Shown here: one piece after another, positions 23,033 through 31,172 of the stretch
Numbering within the stretch: position 1 is the first letter of the stretch
Layout of the letters: each line of letters starts with the position of its first letter
Source of the DNA: an uncultured Prevotella sp.
Lineage (GTDB): Bacteria; Bacteroidota; Bacteroidia; Bacteroidales; Bacteroidaceae
Assembly: GCA_944320255.1 (NCBI GenBank)
Contig: CALUGU010000022.1
Span: 1 to 35,098 of the forward strand
Reading direction: 5' to 3'
Length of the DNA: 35,098 nt
Made by a program: the position numbers and the translations under genes
The notes under the pieces: model-generated
The model's input: only the letters and a program-made list of their open reading frames with translations
What the model was told of the DNA's origin: nothing
Database searches by the model: none

Positions 23033-23728
23033 ATGAACATTAAAACGACAACAATCATCATTGCGTCGGCAATCGCCTTTGCGGCGTGCGCCAACGGGAA
23101 GCGGGGCGGCGCAAGCGGCGACTCCCGCCAATCCACGGGAATGTCTTGTGAAACAGCGGCGGCCAAGGGCTTTACCGAGATAGTGACGGAAGGCAGTTTC
23201 GACGTTTATTACACACCAGGCGACAGCACAACGATACAGCTGCGGGGCGACAAGAAGGCCGTAAGCCGCACCGTAATAAGCTCCGACGGGCGCACGTTGA
23301 CAATATCCTGCAATGACGAAGGCCTGATACACATAGGCCACAAGGACGACGTTGACGTCTACATAACGTCGCCGCGACTTAACGGCGTGAGCATCAACGG
23401 ATCGGGCGACTTCAAATCGGAGAGTAATCTCACTGCCGACAAAATGAGCATAAGCATCGCAGGCAGCGGCGACGTTGAGCTGCGTTCGCTCGACTGCGGC
23501 GAATGCACACTGACCATTGAAGGCAGCGGCGACATCGGCGTAGACCGCATCAAGGCCGGCAAACTGACAGCCGCCATTGCAGGGAGCGGCGACATCGACC
23601 TGTCTAACGCCGACATAGAGAACGCCGAGTGCGCCATAGCCGGGGCGGGCGACATCGACATAGACGGGCGCGTAGGCACGTGTGAAAAGAGCGTGGCCGG
23701 AGTGGGCACTATAGACATCAACCCGTAA
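23033..23728 (+). CDS. Head-GIN domain (DUF2807) lipoprotein, adhesin-like
   Basis: The 231 residues start with a lipoprotein signal (hydrophobic 5-18, FAAC at about 16-19). FTEIVTEGSFDVYYTPGDS then opens the GIN domain. The body is a right-handed beta-helix seen as a repeated G-S-G-D motif: NGSGDFKSE, AGSGDVELRS, EGSGDIGVD, AGSGDIDLSN and AGAGDIDIDG. DUF2807 proteins are common surface or periplasmic lipoproteins of Bacteroidota, often called putative autotransporter adhesins, without a proven role. It is preceded by the transporter's terminator and no clear TAnnTTTG box is seen, so regulation may use another sigma factor. Confidence 0.9.
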   Translation: MNIKTTTIIIASAIAFAACANGKRGGASGDSRQSTGMSCETAAAKGFTEIVTEGSFDVYYTPGDSTTIQLRGDKKAVSRTVISSDGRTLTISCNDEGLIHIGHKDDVDVYITSPRLNGVSINGSGDFKSESNLTADKMSISIAGSGDVELRSLDCGECTLTIEGSGDIGVDRIKAGKLTAAIAGSGDIDLSNADIENAECAIAGAGDIDIDGRVGTCEKSVAGVGTIDINP

Positions 23729-23799
23729 CGCCCCGCCGGCATCCGACGCTAAGGCGTCTCACGATGCCTTACGCAACATCCTGACATCCAGCACGTTAC

Positions 23800-23880
23800 A
23801 AAAAGCGGTCTTTTGCGTTGCAAAAGGCCGCTTTTTGCATCGCGATTTACGGCTACTTACATCGCGATTTACGGTTTCTT
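23800..23880. repeat. AAAAGAC-type intergenic palindromic element
   Basis: AAAAAGCGG (23800-23808) pairs with 23828-23836, with TTTTGCGTTGCAAAA as an inner palindrome. CATCGCGATTTACGG-type words follow twice. Vocabulary is shared with 600-710, 5538-5606 and 10541-10625. It lies in the gene-free stretch 23729-24507. Confidence 0.6.
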
Positions 23881-23935
23881 GCAGCACAAATTACTATATA
23901 TTTGTGTTCATCCACAGTTTAGGTGTATGACAATA

Positions 23936-24180
23936 TGTGTCAACTCCCGTCCCCGAAGGGGCAAATTATGCTTATCCGCAGGTGGAGTGAGCGTAGCGAA
24001 CGCAACCTGCGGTTAACCGCAACACACTCTAACGTCCTCGAAGAGGGCGAACGTTAATCCATTGTTCGCCCTCTTCGAGGACGATGGTTATTACCTCTTC
24101 TTAACTGAAGGTTACGCTACGCTCCACCCGCAGTTAGCATCGTTCGACGTCTTCGACGCCGACATACACGATAAATGACA
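23936..24180. repeat. Nested palindromic element with 20-bp perfect core
   Basis: The core CGTCCTCGAAGAGGGCGAAC (24033-24052) has a perfect inverted copy at 24064-24083. Outside it CCGCAGGTGGAGTGAGCGTAGCG (in two parts, about 23979-24001) and its imperfect inverted partner CGCTACGCTCCACCCGCAG (about 24115-24134) form a second shell. No gene is supported here; the short frame through it looks like translated repeat. Confidence 0.6.
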
Positions 24181-24473
24181 TCAGTCGGGTTTAATTTTTA
24201 CTTGTTAATTTTTAATTTCCGCATAGCGGACTGCCGTATTCGACACCGGACTGCACTTTATTCTCATCCAAAAGGTCTGCAAATGGAGTCATTTTGCCGG
24301 CCCACACACGATTTGCAACGCTGCAACCTATAACAGGTTGTTTGCAAAAGCGCATGATTTTACACACTCATACGCTTTTATCATTTTCACGCACACGATG
24401 TCCCATATTTCTTTAAACAAACAGTAAAAACTAAAAATAGCATAAAAAGTTTTCTTTTGTCGGCGATAATGCC

Positions 24474-24481
24474 TAATTTTG
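24474..24481 (+). promoter_or_regulatory. -7 promoter element of the 24508-30290 operon
   Basis: TAATTTTG matches TAnnTTTG, 26 bases before the ATG at 24508. A TTG at 24457-24459 is closer than the usual spacing. It is the only good match found before the five-gene run. Confidence 0.55.
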
Positions 24482-24507
24482 TCGGTTGTAAACAAGGCTG
24501 AACGCAA

Positions 24508-25236
24508 ATGAAATACGCAATAATAGCAGGCGGCGAAGGCTCGCGCCTGGCGCAAGAGGGCGTCAAGGCGGCTAAACCGCTGGTTGAAATCAACGGCGAA
24601 AAGTTAGTTGACAGGCTTGTCCGCGTGTTCGCCGACAACGGCGCGGAGGCTGTCACCGTCGTCTACCGCGACTGTATGGCGGACGTAGCCGCACACTTGA
24701 AAGCATTGCAAAACTACAGCTTTGGCGGACGTCGTGTCCCGATTACAGCCGTCGAAGCCCATACACCCAGTTCGATGCACAGCCTATTCGCAATGAGCGG
24801 ACACTTGGAAGGCGCGCCCTTCTGTCTCACTACAGTGGACACGGTGTTCAGCGAGGCGGCCTTCAAGGGCTATATCGACTGCCTCAATACGGCAATAAGC
24901 AACGGCACGGCTGACGGCGTGATGGCCGTAACCGACTATATCGACGACGAGAAGCCGCTGTATGTGGCCGTTGACGACGGGATGAACATAACCGGCTTCC
25001 TTGACGAAAACGCCGGGTGCAAGTATGTTTCGGCCGGCATTTACGGCCTTAAGGCCGAAGCCATTGACGTGCTACGGGACTGTATGTCTAAAGGCGAGAG
25101 CCGTATGCGCAACTTCCAGAGAGCCTTGCTGCGCGCCGGTTTCCGCCTGAAAGCCTTTAATATAGGAAAGGCTTTCGACATAGACCATGCCGCAGACATC
25201 GCAAAGGCGGGGCTATTCTTACAAGAAACGAAATGA
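24508..25236 (+). CDS. MobA-like NTP-transferase (sugar- or polyol-phosphate nucleotidyltransferase)
   Basis: The 242 residues form a GT-A-type nucleotidyltransferase. The N-terminal IIAGGEGSRL at 5-14 and K23-P are the nucleotide-binding loop and catalytic lysine. TTVDTVF at about 108-114 supplies the metal-binding Asp (D111) and FDIDHAADI lies near the end. The family joins a phosphorylated sugar or polyol to NMP. Its partners are an ATP-grasp-like protein and a CDP-alcohol phosphatidyltransferase. A CTP-dependent enzyme making a CDP-activated head group, like inositol-1-phosphate cytidylyltransferase, is thus attractive but inferred. The stop overlaps the next start (ATGA). Confidence 0.88.
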   Translation: MKYAIIAGGEGSRLAQEGVKAAKPLVEINGEKLVDRLVRVFADNGAEAVTVVYRDCMADVAAHLKALQNYSFGGRRVPITAVEAHTPSSMHSLFAMSGHLEGAPFCLTTVDTVFSEAAFKGYIDCLNTAISNGTADGVMAVTDYIDDEKPLYVAVDDGMNITGFLDENAGCKYVSAGIYGLKAEAIDVLRDCMSKGESRMRNFQRALLRAGFRLKAFNIGKAFDIDHAADIAKAGLFLQETK

Positions 25237-26063
25237 CACGCATACTGAAAGTGTACCGTGCGGAGCGTTTCTCGCCCAACTCCGTAGAGCGCGACCGCGC
25301 AATAATCGACGCCGCCGGCGACATACTCACCCGCCACGGCTACGACGTTGCGGGGGTGAGAGAAAGCGAACTGACGGAAAACGTTGACGCAGAGGTGTTT
25401 ATGTCAATGGCACGCACACGGCAAGCGTTAGCGATATTGAAAGGAAAAGAGCGCGAAGGGCGTATCGTCATAAACTCCACAGTGGGCGTAGAACGATGCC
25501 AACGGAGCACAATAGACCGCCTGATGAGAGCTAACCGCATACCTGCCGCGCCGCTTGAGGGCTGTGACGGATACTGGATTAAGCGTGGCGACGAGGCGGC
25601 GCAAAGCAAAGACGACGTAGCATTCGCACAAAACGACGACGATAAGCGCCGCATATTGTCACGCTTCGAGCAAAGGGGCGTAACCGACGTTGTGGTGACA
25701 GCCCACGTGGAGGGCGACCTGGTGAAGTTCTACGGAGTGGCTGGCACGGGCTTCTTCCGCTCCTTCCGCCACGCAGCCGGAGGCTATTCAAAGTTCGGCG
25801 ACGAGGCAGTCAACGGACAACCACACGGATACGGTTTCGAGCAAGACAGCCTGCAAGCCGACGCCGAACGCTTGGCCTCGCTCGCCGGCATCGACATTTA
25901 CGGCGGCGACTGCATCGTGCGCAGCGACGGCACGTATGCCATCATCGACTTCAACGACTGGCCGAGCTTCGCCGTTTGCCGCGACGAGGCCGCCGAAGCG
26001 ATAGCCGCAAACATAATGTTCAGGATTAACGATAAACATAAACAAAAGGTAAAAAGCAAGTAG
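25233..26063 (+). CDS. ATP-grasp-like protein of a phospholipid head-group cluster
   Basis: This 276-residue protein has no signal peptide. The order of motifs fits an ATP-grasp fold. VINSTVGVERCQRSTIDRLM at 79-98 resembles the pre-grasp helix, and YWIKRGD at 114-120 has a candidate ATP-binding lysine (K117). TAHVEGDLVKFYGVAG at 156-171 is the second nucleotide-side strand, and YAIIDFNDWPSF at 235-246 gives Asp/Asn metal ligands (D239, N241). ATP-grasp enzymes usually ligate a carboxylate to an amine or thiol through an acyl phosphate. The substrate is unknown; translational coupling to the NTP-transferase points to the same lipid or polyol. The assignment rests on motif shape, not alignment. 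Confidence 0.78.
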   Translation: MTRILKVYRAERFSPNSVERDRAIIDAAGDILTRHGYDVAGVRESELTENVDAEVFMSMARTRQALAILKGKEREGRIVINSTVGVERCQRSTIDRLMRANRIPAAPLEGCDGYWIKRGDEAAQSKDDVAFAQNDDDKRRILSRFEQRGVTDVVVTAHVEGDLVKFYGVAGTGFFRSFRHAAGGYSKFGDEAVNGQPHGYGFEQDSLQADAERLASLAGIDIYGGDCIVRSDGTYAIIDFNDWPSFAVCRDEAAEAIAANIMFRINDKHKQKVKSK

Positions 26064-26076
26064 AAGACAGCTGCAA

Positions 26077-27012
26077 ATGAGTAAATTCAAGGAAATTCTT
26101 AACGCATCGATAAAGTCAGAAGACACTGAAGAATGGCTCGACATGCGCTTCAACCGCCCCGTCGGGCTGGTGATGGCCTTGGCCGGTAAGCGTCTCGGCA
26201 TACACCCTACGGCCATAACAGCCGTGTCGATCGTGCTGGGCGTGGCGGCGGCGTGGATGTTCGCACACACCGACATACGCCACAACGTGATGGGCGTGGT
26301 GTTGCTGATGTGCGCCAACTTCTGCGACTCCGCCGACGGACAGCTTGCACGGCTGGCAAACAAGAAGACGCTCGTAGGCCGCGTGCTCGACGGATTTGCC
26401 GGGGATATATGGTTTTTCTGCATTTACGCCGCCTTGTGCGTCAGGATGACGTGGCAGGAAATGCCCGGCACGGACACCGTGTGGGGGCTTTGGATATGGG
26501 TGCTGGCGTTCATCGCCGGCGTGCTCTGCCACTCTCCGCAAAGCTCGTTGGCCGATTATTACAGGCAGACACACCTGCTGTTCCTTAAAGGAAAGGAAGG
26601 AAGCGAACTCGACACTTACGCCGCGCAAAGGGCGATTTACGACAACCTGCCGAAAGGAAGTCCGCTGATAGAGAAGATGTTTTACTTCAACTACGCCAAC
26701 TACTGCAAGAGCCAGGAGCGGCGTTCGCCGGAGTTCCAGCGGCTGATGGCCGTAATCAACAAGAAATACGGCGACGTGGCGCGCATTCCGGAAGAGCTGC
26801 GCAAAGAGTTCCTTGACGGCAGCCGGCCGCTGATGAAGTACACAAACATCCTGACGTTCAACGTCCGCGCCATCTGCATCTACGCCACCTGCATCGCCGG
26901 TTGTCCGTGGCTCTATATGCTGTTTGAAATATCCGTCCTCACAATATTATATATCAATATGCACAAAAGGCACGAAAGCCTCAGCAAGGAGATTAGGAGG
27001 AAAATGGCATGA
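26077..27012 (+). CDS. CDP-alcohol phosphatidyltransferase family protein
   Basis: Of 311 residues, the core signature lies at 84-110: D84-x2-D87-G88-x2-A91-R92-x8-G101-x3-D105, then GFAGD. In the canonical motif the last Asp is four residues after D105; here that position is G109 and Asp follows as D110. About six membrane helices are distributed around a polar middle segment (about 175-250) unlike the compact classical enzymes. The family condenses a CDP-activated alcohol with a second alcohol at the inner membrane to make phospholipids or inositol-type lipids. Gene order (NTP-transferase, ATP-grasp, this, phosphatase) suggests head-group activation, transfer and dephosphorylation. It overlaps the HAD gene by 4 bases. 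Confidence 0.9.
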   Translation: MSKFKEILNASIKSEDTEEWLDMRFNRPVGLVMALAGKRLGIHPTAITAVSIVLGVAAAWMFAHTDIRHNVMGVVLLMCANFCDSADGQLARLANKKTLVGRVLDGFAGDIWFFCIYAALCVRMTWQEMPGTDTVWGLWIWVLAFIAGVLCHSPQSSLADYYRQTHLLFLKGKEGSELDTYAAQRAIYDNLPKGSPLIEKMFYFNYANYCKSQERRSPEFQRLMAVINKKYGDVARIPEELRKEFLDGSRPLMKYTNILTFNVRAICIYATCIAGCPWLYMLFEISVLTILYINMHKRHESLSKEIRRKMA

Positions 27013-27725
27013 CGAGGGGATACATCTTTGATTACGGCGGCACGCTCGACACTGGAGGCCGCCACTGGGGCAAAGTGTTGTGGCGGGCCTACAGCCGCCA
27101 CGGCATACCCGTGACTGAAAAACAGTTCCGCGAGGCTTACGTCCACGCCGAACGCACGCTTGGCTCGCAGCCGATCGTGAAGCCAGACTTCACGTTCAGG
27201 CGGACACTCGACGCTAAATTGCGCATCGAATTGGAACATCTCGCCGAGACAGGCGCACTCTACAACGACAAGACAAAGCTCACGGAAATGCGGCAAAAGA
27301 TGCTCGACGACATTTATGAAAGCGTAAAACTTGAAACGTCAAAGAGCCACAAGGTGCTTGAAAGCATGGCAGCGGAACACCCGTTGGTGCTCGTAAGCAA
27401 CTTCTACGGCAACATCAGGACCGTCCTGGACGAGTTCGGCCTTGACAGTTTGTTCAAAGACGTAATAGAATCAGCCGTCGCCGGCATTCGGAAACCCGAC
27501 CCGCGAATATTCACGCTCGGCGTGGAGGCGTTGGGATTAAAGCCAGGCGAAACCACCGTTGTCGGCGACAGCATCACCAAAGACATAATACCGGCCAAGC
27601 AGGCAGGCTGCCGCGCCGTATGGCTGAAAGGCGAAGGATGGGACGACACGCCGCAAGACGAGACGCTGCCCGACGCCGTAATCACGGAACTTGGCCAACT
27701 GTTAGACAAAGAAAGGATTGCTTAA
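27009..27725 (+). CDS. HAD family hydrolase, possible lipid-phosphate phosphatase
   Basis: The 238 residues have HAD motif I as FDYGGTLD (nucleophile D8, with Gly at the usual second Asp position), motif II near LVLVSNFYG, motif III lysine in GIRKPDPRIF and motif IV VVGDSITKDI. The helical cap lies at about 20-115. Loss of the second Asp of DxD weakens the standard acid-base step but occurs in some active HADs, such as YihX-type enzymes with DLGN. Translational coupling to the phosphatidyltransferase suggests removing phosphate from its product, an inference. Four bases separate it from the DUF5686 gene. Confidence 0.9.
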   Translation: MTRGYIFDYGGTLDTGGRHWGKVLWRAYSRHGIPVTEKQFREAYVHAERTLGSQPIVKPDFTFRRTLDAKLRIELEHLAETGALYNDKTKLTEMRQKMLDDIYESVKLETSKSHKVLESMAAEHPLVLVSNFYGNIRTVLDEFGLDSLFKDVIESAVAGIRKPDPRIFTLGVEALGLKPGETTVVGDSITKDIIPAKQAGCRAVWLKGEGWDDTPQDETLPDAVITELGQLLDKERIA

Positions 27726-27728
27726 GGA

Positions 27729-30290
27729 ATGATGAGAAAACTTATCATATTGTTCCTGCTTGCCGTTGCGCAGACCGTTTGCGCACAGTCAATAAGCGGC
27801 ATCGTGGTAGACGAGGAAACCGGAGACACCATCCCCCACCCTTCCGTACAGTACAAGGGCGACAAGGAGGCTGTGTCCGGCGATGCGTCAGGCCGTTTCA
27901 CCATACGGCGAAAGAACGGCAAATACCTGACATTCAGTGCCGTAGGATACAAGGATTTGCGGATACTCATAGGCCAGAACACGCCCGGAGATATGCGCAT
28001 AACGCTGAAATCGGACACCAAGAGGCTGAAAGGCATCACCGTAAGTGCCAAGCGCGGCAAATACAGCCGCAAGAACAACCCCGCCGTGGAACTGATGAAA
28101 AGGGTGATAGCGGCGAAGAAACGCACCGACTTGTCAAACCACGACTACTACCAATACGACAAATACCAAAAGATAACGCTGGCCGTCAACGACATTAGTC
28201 CCGAAGAACTGAACCATGAGAAGCTGAAAAAGCGCCAATGGCTGCTCAACCAAATAGAACTGTGTCCGTACAACAACAAGCTGATTTTGCCGCTTTCAAT
28301 CGACGAGACGGTTACTAAAAACATATACCGCAAGGAGCCGAAAAGCGAGAAAACGATAATCACAGGGCAGAACAAATCGGGCGTGAACGACCTCATCCAG
28401 ACGGGAGAGATACTCAACACGATGCTTAAAGACATCTTCACCGACGTTGACCTGTACGACGACCAGATACGCCTGTTGCAATACCCGTTCACCAGCCCGA
28501 TAGGGAAAAACGCCGTGGCTTTTTACAGGTTTTACATAGTTGACACGGTGATGGTGGACCGCGACGAGTGCTACCATCTCGAATTCACCCCCAACAACCC
28601 GCAAGACTTCGGTTTCAGGGGCGACATCTGGATACTGACGGACTCCACGTTGCACGTGAAAAAATGCCAGTTGATGCTGCCGAAAAGGAGCGACGTGAAC
28701 TTCACCGACAACCTAAGCATACAGCAGGAATACACCAAGCTGCCCAACGGAGAGTGGGTGTTGACAACCGACGACATGCTGGTGGAGCTGTCGATAGTGG
28801 ACTTTCTGACGAAAGCCGCCGTCATACGAACTACACGACTGACAGACTACTCGTTTGAAGAAATACCCGACAAGATGTTCAAAGGCCGCGCGAAGGTGAA
28901 ATACGACCCGCAGGCGAAGATGCGCGACGAGGCTTTCTGGCAGGAGAACCGCACCGTAGGGTTGACGAAAAGCGAGAGTTCGATGGGGTCGTTCGTTGAC
29001 AACCTGTCAAACACAAAAGGCTTCAAATACATCTTGTTCGGCCTTAAGGCTCTGATAGAGAACTATGTAGAAACCGGCGGCAAGGAGCATCCGAGCAAGG
29101 TTGACATAGGCCCGATAAACACGATGATAAGCTCGAACTTCATCGACGGCACACGAACGAGGGTGAGCGCACAGACAACGGCCAACCTCTTTCCGCACCT
29201 CTTTGTGTCTGGCTATTACGCCCGCGGATGGGACAGCAAGAAGAATTACTACAAGGGGCAGATAGTTTACTCGTTCAACAAGAAAGAATATATGCCGTGG
29301 GAGTTCCCCAAGCGCACGCTGACTTTCACCTCGACGTACGACGTCTGCGCGCCGTCGGACAAGTTCATACCTACCGACAAGGACAACGTGTTCACGTCGC
29401 TTAAATGGACTGACGTAGACAAGATGATGTTCTACAACCGCCAGGAACTGGCCTTCGAGTATGAGCAGGACTGGGGTTTTAAGACCACCGTGAAACTGAA
29501 AACCGAGGAGAACGAGGCGTGCGGCAAGCTCTACTTCACCCCGATGTCGCTCTACGACGCCGACAACCCGCCCACTATGCCTGGAAAAATACGCACGACG
29601 GAGGCGTCGATAGAACTGCGCTACGCGCCGGGCGAGACATTCGTGAACACGAAGCAACGCCGCGTGAAAATCAACTACGACCCGCCCGTGTTCACCCTGA
29701 GCCACACCGTCGGCGTGAAAGGCGTACTCGGCGGTGACTACAACTACAACTTCACCGAGGCGTCGATATACAAACGCTTTTGGCTGAACAGCTGGGGCAA
29801 GCTCGACATCACGCTCAAAGGCGGCATACAATGGAACAAAGTGCCCTTCCCGCTGCTGATAATGCCGGCCGCGAATATGTCGTACATCGTGGAGGAAGGC
29901 ACGTTCAACCTCATCAACAATATGGAGTTCCTGAACGACCGCTACGCCTCGCTCGACATTTCATGGGACTTGAACGGCAAGATATTCAACCGCATACCGC
30001 TGCTGAAGCACCTGAAGTGGCGCGAATGGCTCGGCGTGAAGTGTCTCTGGGGCACGCTCACCGACAAGAACAACCCCACCCTGACCGGCAACGCGAAAGA
30101 CCCGCTGCTGATGAAGTTCCCCGAAGGTTCTTACGTAATGGACCCGCACCGCCCGTACATCGAGCTTATCGCCGGGATACACAACATATTTAAGGTGATA
30201 CACGTGGAATACGTGCACCGCCTGAACTACAACGGTCTGCCCACGGCGACGAAAAACGGCGTGAGGGTGAAGCTGGAATTTTCGTTCTGA
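27729..30290 (+). CDS. DUF5686 outer-membrane protein with carboxypeptidase-regulatory-like domain
   Basis: This 853-residue protein has a signal peptide (about 1-20, cut after VCA). A carboxypeptidase-regulatory-like beta sandwich follows at about 21-95 (ISGIVVDEETGDTIPHPSV, FSAVGYKDLRI). The long DUF5686 region then has KNNPAVELMKRVIAAK and PFTSPIGKNAVAFYRF, and ends in aromatic-rich beta strands closing with KLEFSF, as expected of an outer-membrane barrel. The family is widespread in Bacteroidota and functionally unproven. It is the last gene of the 24508-30290 run, four bases after the HAD gene, so it may help place the product in the outer membrane; this is inferred from position. Confidence 0.9.
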   Translation: MMRKLIILFLLAVAQTVCAQSISGIVVDEETGDTIPHPSVQYKGDKEAVSGDASGRFTIRRKNGKYLTFSAVGYKDLRILIGQNTPGDMRITLKSDTKRLKGITVSAKRGKYSRKNNPAVELMKRVIAAKKRTDLSNHDYYQYDKYQKITLAVNDISPEELNHEKLKKRQWLLNQIELCPYNNKLILPLSIDETVTKNIYRKEPKSEKTIITGQNKSGVNDLIQTGEILNTMLKDIFTDVDLYDDQIRLLQYPFTSPIGKNAVAFYRFYIVDTVMVDRDECYHLEFTPNNPQDFGFRGDIWILTDSTLHVKKCQLMLPKRSDVNFTDNLSIQQEYTKLPNGEWVLTTDDMLVELSIVDFLTKAAVIRTTRLTDYSFEEIPDKMFKGRAKVKYDPQAKMRDEAFWQENRTVGLTKSESSMGSFVDNLSNTKGFKYILFGLKALIENYVETGGKEHPSKVDIGPINTMISSNFIDGTRTRVSAQTTANLFPHLFVSGYYARGWDSKKNYYKGQIVYSFNKKEYMPWEFPKRTLTFTSTYDVCAPSDKFIPTDKDNVFTSLKWTDVDKMMFYNRQELAFEYEQDWGFKTTVKLKTEENEACGKLYFTPMSLYDADNPPTMPGKIRTTEASIELRYAPGETFVNTKQRRVKINYDPPVFTLSHTVGVKGVLGGDYNYNFTEASIYKRFWLNSWGKLDITLKGGIQWNKVPFPLLIMPAANMSYIVEEGTFNLINNMEFLNDRYASLDISWDLNGKIFNRIPLLKHLKWREWLGVKCLWGTLTDKNNPTLTGNAKDPLLMKFPEGSYVMDPHRPYIELIAGIHNIFKVIHVEYVHRLNYNGLPTATKNGVRVKLEFSF

Positions 30291-30315
30291 ATAATGGAGT
30301 TACTAAGAGTTAACT

Positions 30316-30436
30316 GGAGTTAGGCTCGTTTCACTCGCCGGAGTTAACGGACAATACTCGGTCTTTTGACAACTTAGCATTTGTCCGTTAACTCCCAATA
30401 ACTCCGACGTGAAAGCGTCTAACTCCGGTTTACTCC
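30316..30436. repeat. Palindrome made of GGAGTTA words after the DUF5686 gene
   Basis: The inner arms GGAGTTAACGGACAA (30340-30354) and 30381-30395 are perfectly complementary over 15 bases around a 26-base loop. Imperfect outer arms (GGAGTTAGGCTCGTTTCAC and its partner near 30412-30436) surround them. It is a probable terminator for the operon. Confidence 0.6.
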
Positions 30437-30455
30437 TTTTGAAAATAAACAAGCC

Positions 30456-30941
30456 ATGAGAAAAATTAAAAATCCCTTTTCACACCGCGAAGGCTACGAC
30501 TGCTTCGGTTGCAGCCCGGCCAACCCCATCGGCATACACATGGAGTTTTATGAAGACGGCGACGAAGTGGTAAGTTTCTGGAACCCGAAACAGCACTACC
30601 AAGGCTGGTTTGACACTATGCACGGAGGAATATTGGCCACAATCGCCGACGAGACGGCGGCTTGGGTGGTGTTCCGCAAACTGCAAACCACGGGTATGAC
30701 GACGAAACTCGAACTGCGATACAAAAAGCCCGTGATGACCACTGAGGGACAGATAACCGTGCGCGGCCGCATAGCCGAACAGCGGCGCAACTTAGTGACG
30801 CTCGACGTCAGCATAGAAAACGCCAAGGGCGAGGTGTGCGTAGAGGCTCGCGCCACATACTTCGCCTTCGACAAGAGGAAAGCCGCGGAAATGGGCTTCA
30901 CCTCGTGCGAACTCGAAGGCGACGAGCTGCTGCCCATGTAA
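30456..30941 (+). CDS. PaaI-type hotdog thioesterase
   Basis: The 161 residues have the hotdog-fold core: GWFDTMHGGILATIADETAAW at about 49-69 (central helix and active-site region), ELRYKKPVMTTEGQI and VCVEARATYFAFDK. The N-terminal YDCFGCSPANPIGIHM is typical of a Bacteroidota subgroup. It probably hydrolyses an acyl-CoA in the cytoplasm; the substrate is unknown. It stands alone between the palindrome and the lacI-type gene. Nothing else is visible in 30942-31080. Confidence 0.9.
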   Translation: MRKIKNPFSHREGYDCFGCSPANPIGIHMEFYEDGDEVVSFWNPKQHYQGWFDTMHGGILATIADETAAWVVFRKLQTTGMTTKLELRYKKPVMTTEGQITVRGRIAEQRRNLVTLDVSIENAKGEVCVEARATYFAFDKRKAAEMGFTSCELEGDELLPM

Positions 30942-31100
30942 GAAACACTATCAAAAAAACTAATACACGCAATTTAGCAAACACACGTCCGCCGGTGTGC
31001 TTGCAGGGGATGCTGGCACACCGACAAATATGTACGACAACATAGCACACGCCGCCGTTGTAAACATTTTACCGTTTTTCTAAGGGCAAAGGTAAAAAAG

Positions 31101-31120
31101 ACACGCAAACGTTTGCGTGT
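31101..31120. promoter_or_regulatory. LacI-family operator, perfect 20-bp palindrome
   Basis: ACACGCAAACGTTTGCGTGT is a perfect dyad with the GCAAACGTTTGC core typical of LacI/GalR operators. The -33 TTG (31113-31115) of the adjacent promoter lies within its right half, so binding would block transcription of the regulator gene at 31173. Confidence 0.85.
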
Positions 31121-31142
31121 TCAGTGACTTTTATTAATTTTG
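31113..31142 (+). promoter_or_regulatory. Promoter of the LacI-family gene
   Basis: TTG (31113-31115) and TAATTTTG (31135-31142) are 19 bases apart, the Bacteroidota consensus. The start would be near 31148, 25 bases before the ATG. Confidence 0.8.
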
Positions 31143-31172
31143 CACGCAGTATCTTTAGTATCAATGTAAAAA

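Noticed and set aside
23813-24016. A 67-codon plus-strand frame in the gene desert ending GGVSVANATCG
   Set aside because: Its second half is translated palindromic repeat and the first half runs through the AAAAGAC-type element; no coding signature is visible.
31087-31094. TACCTTTG on the minus strand upstream of the lacI-type gene, a possible divergent promoter
   Set aside because: The nearest TTG is only 11 bases away and the transcript would run antisense into the thioesterase with no gene to express.
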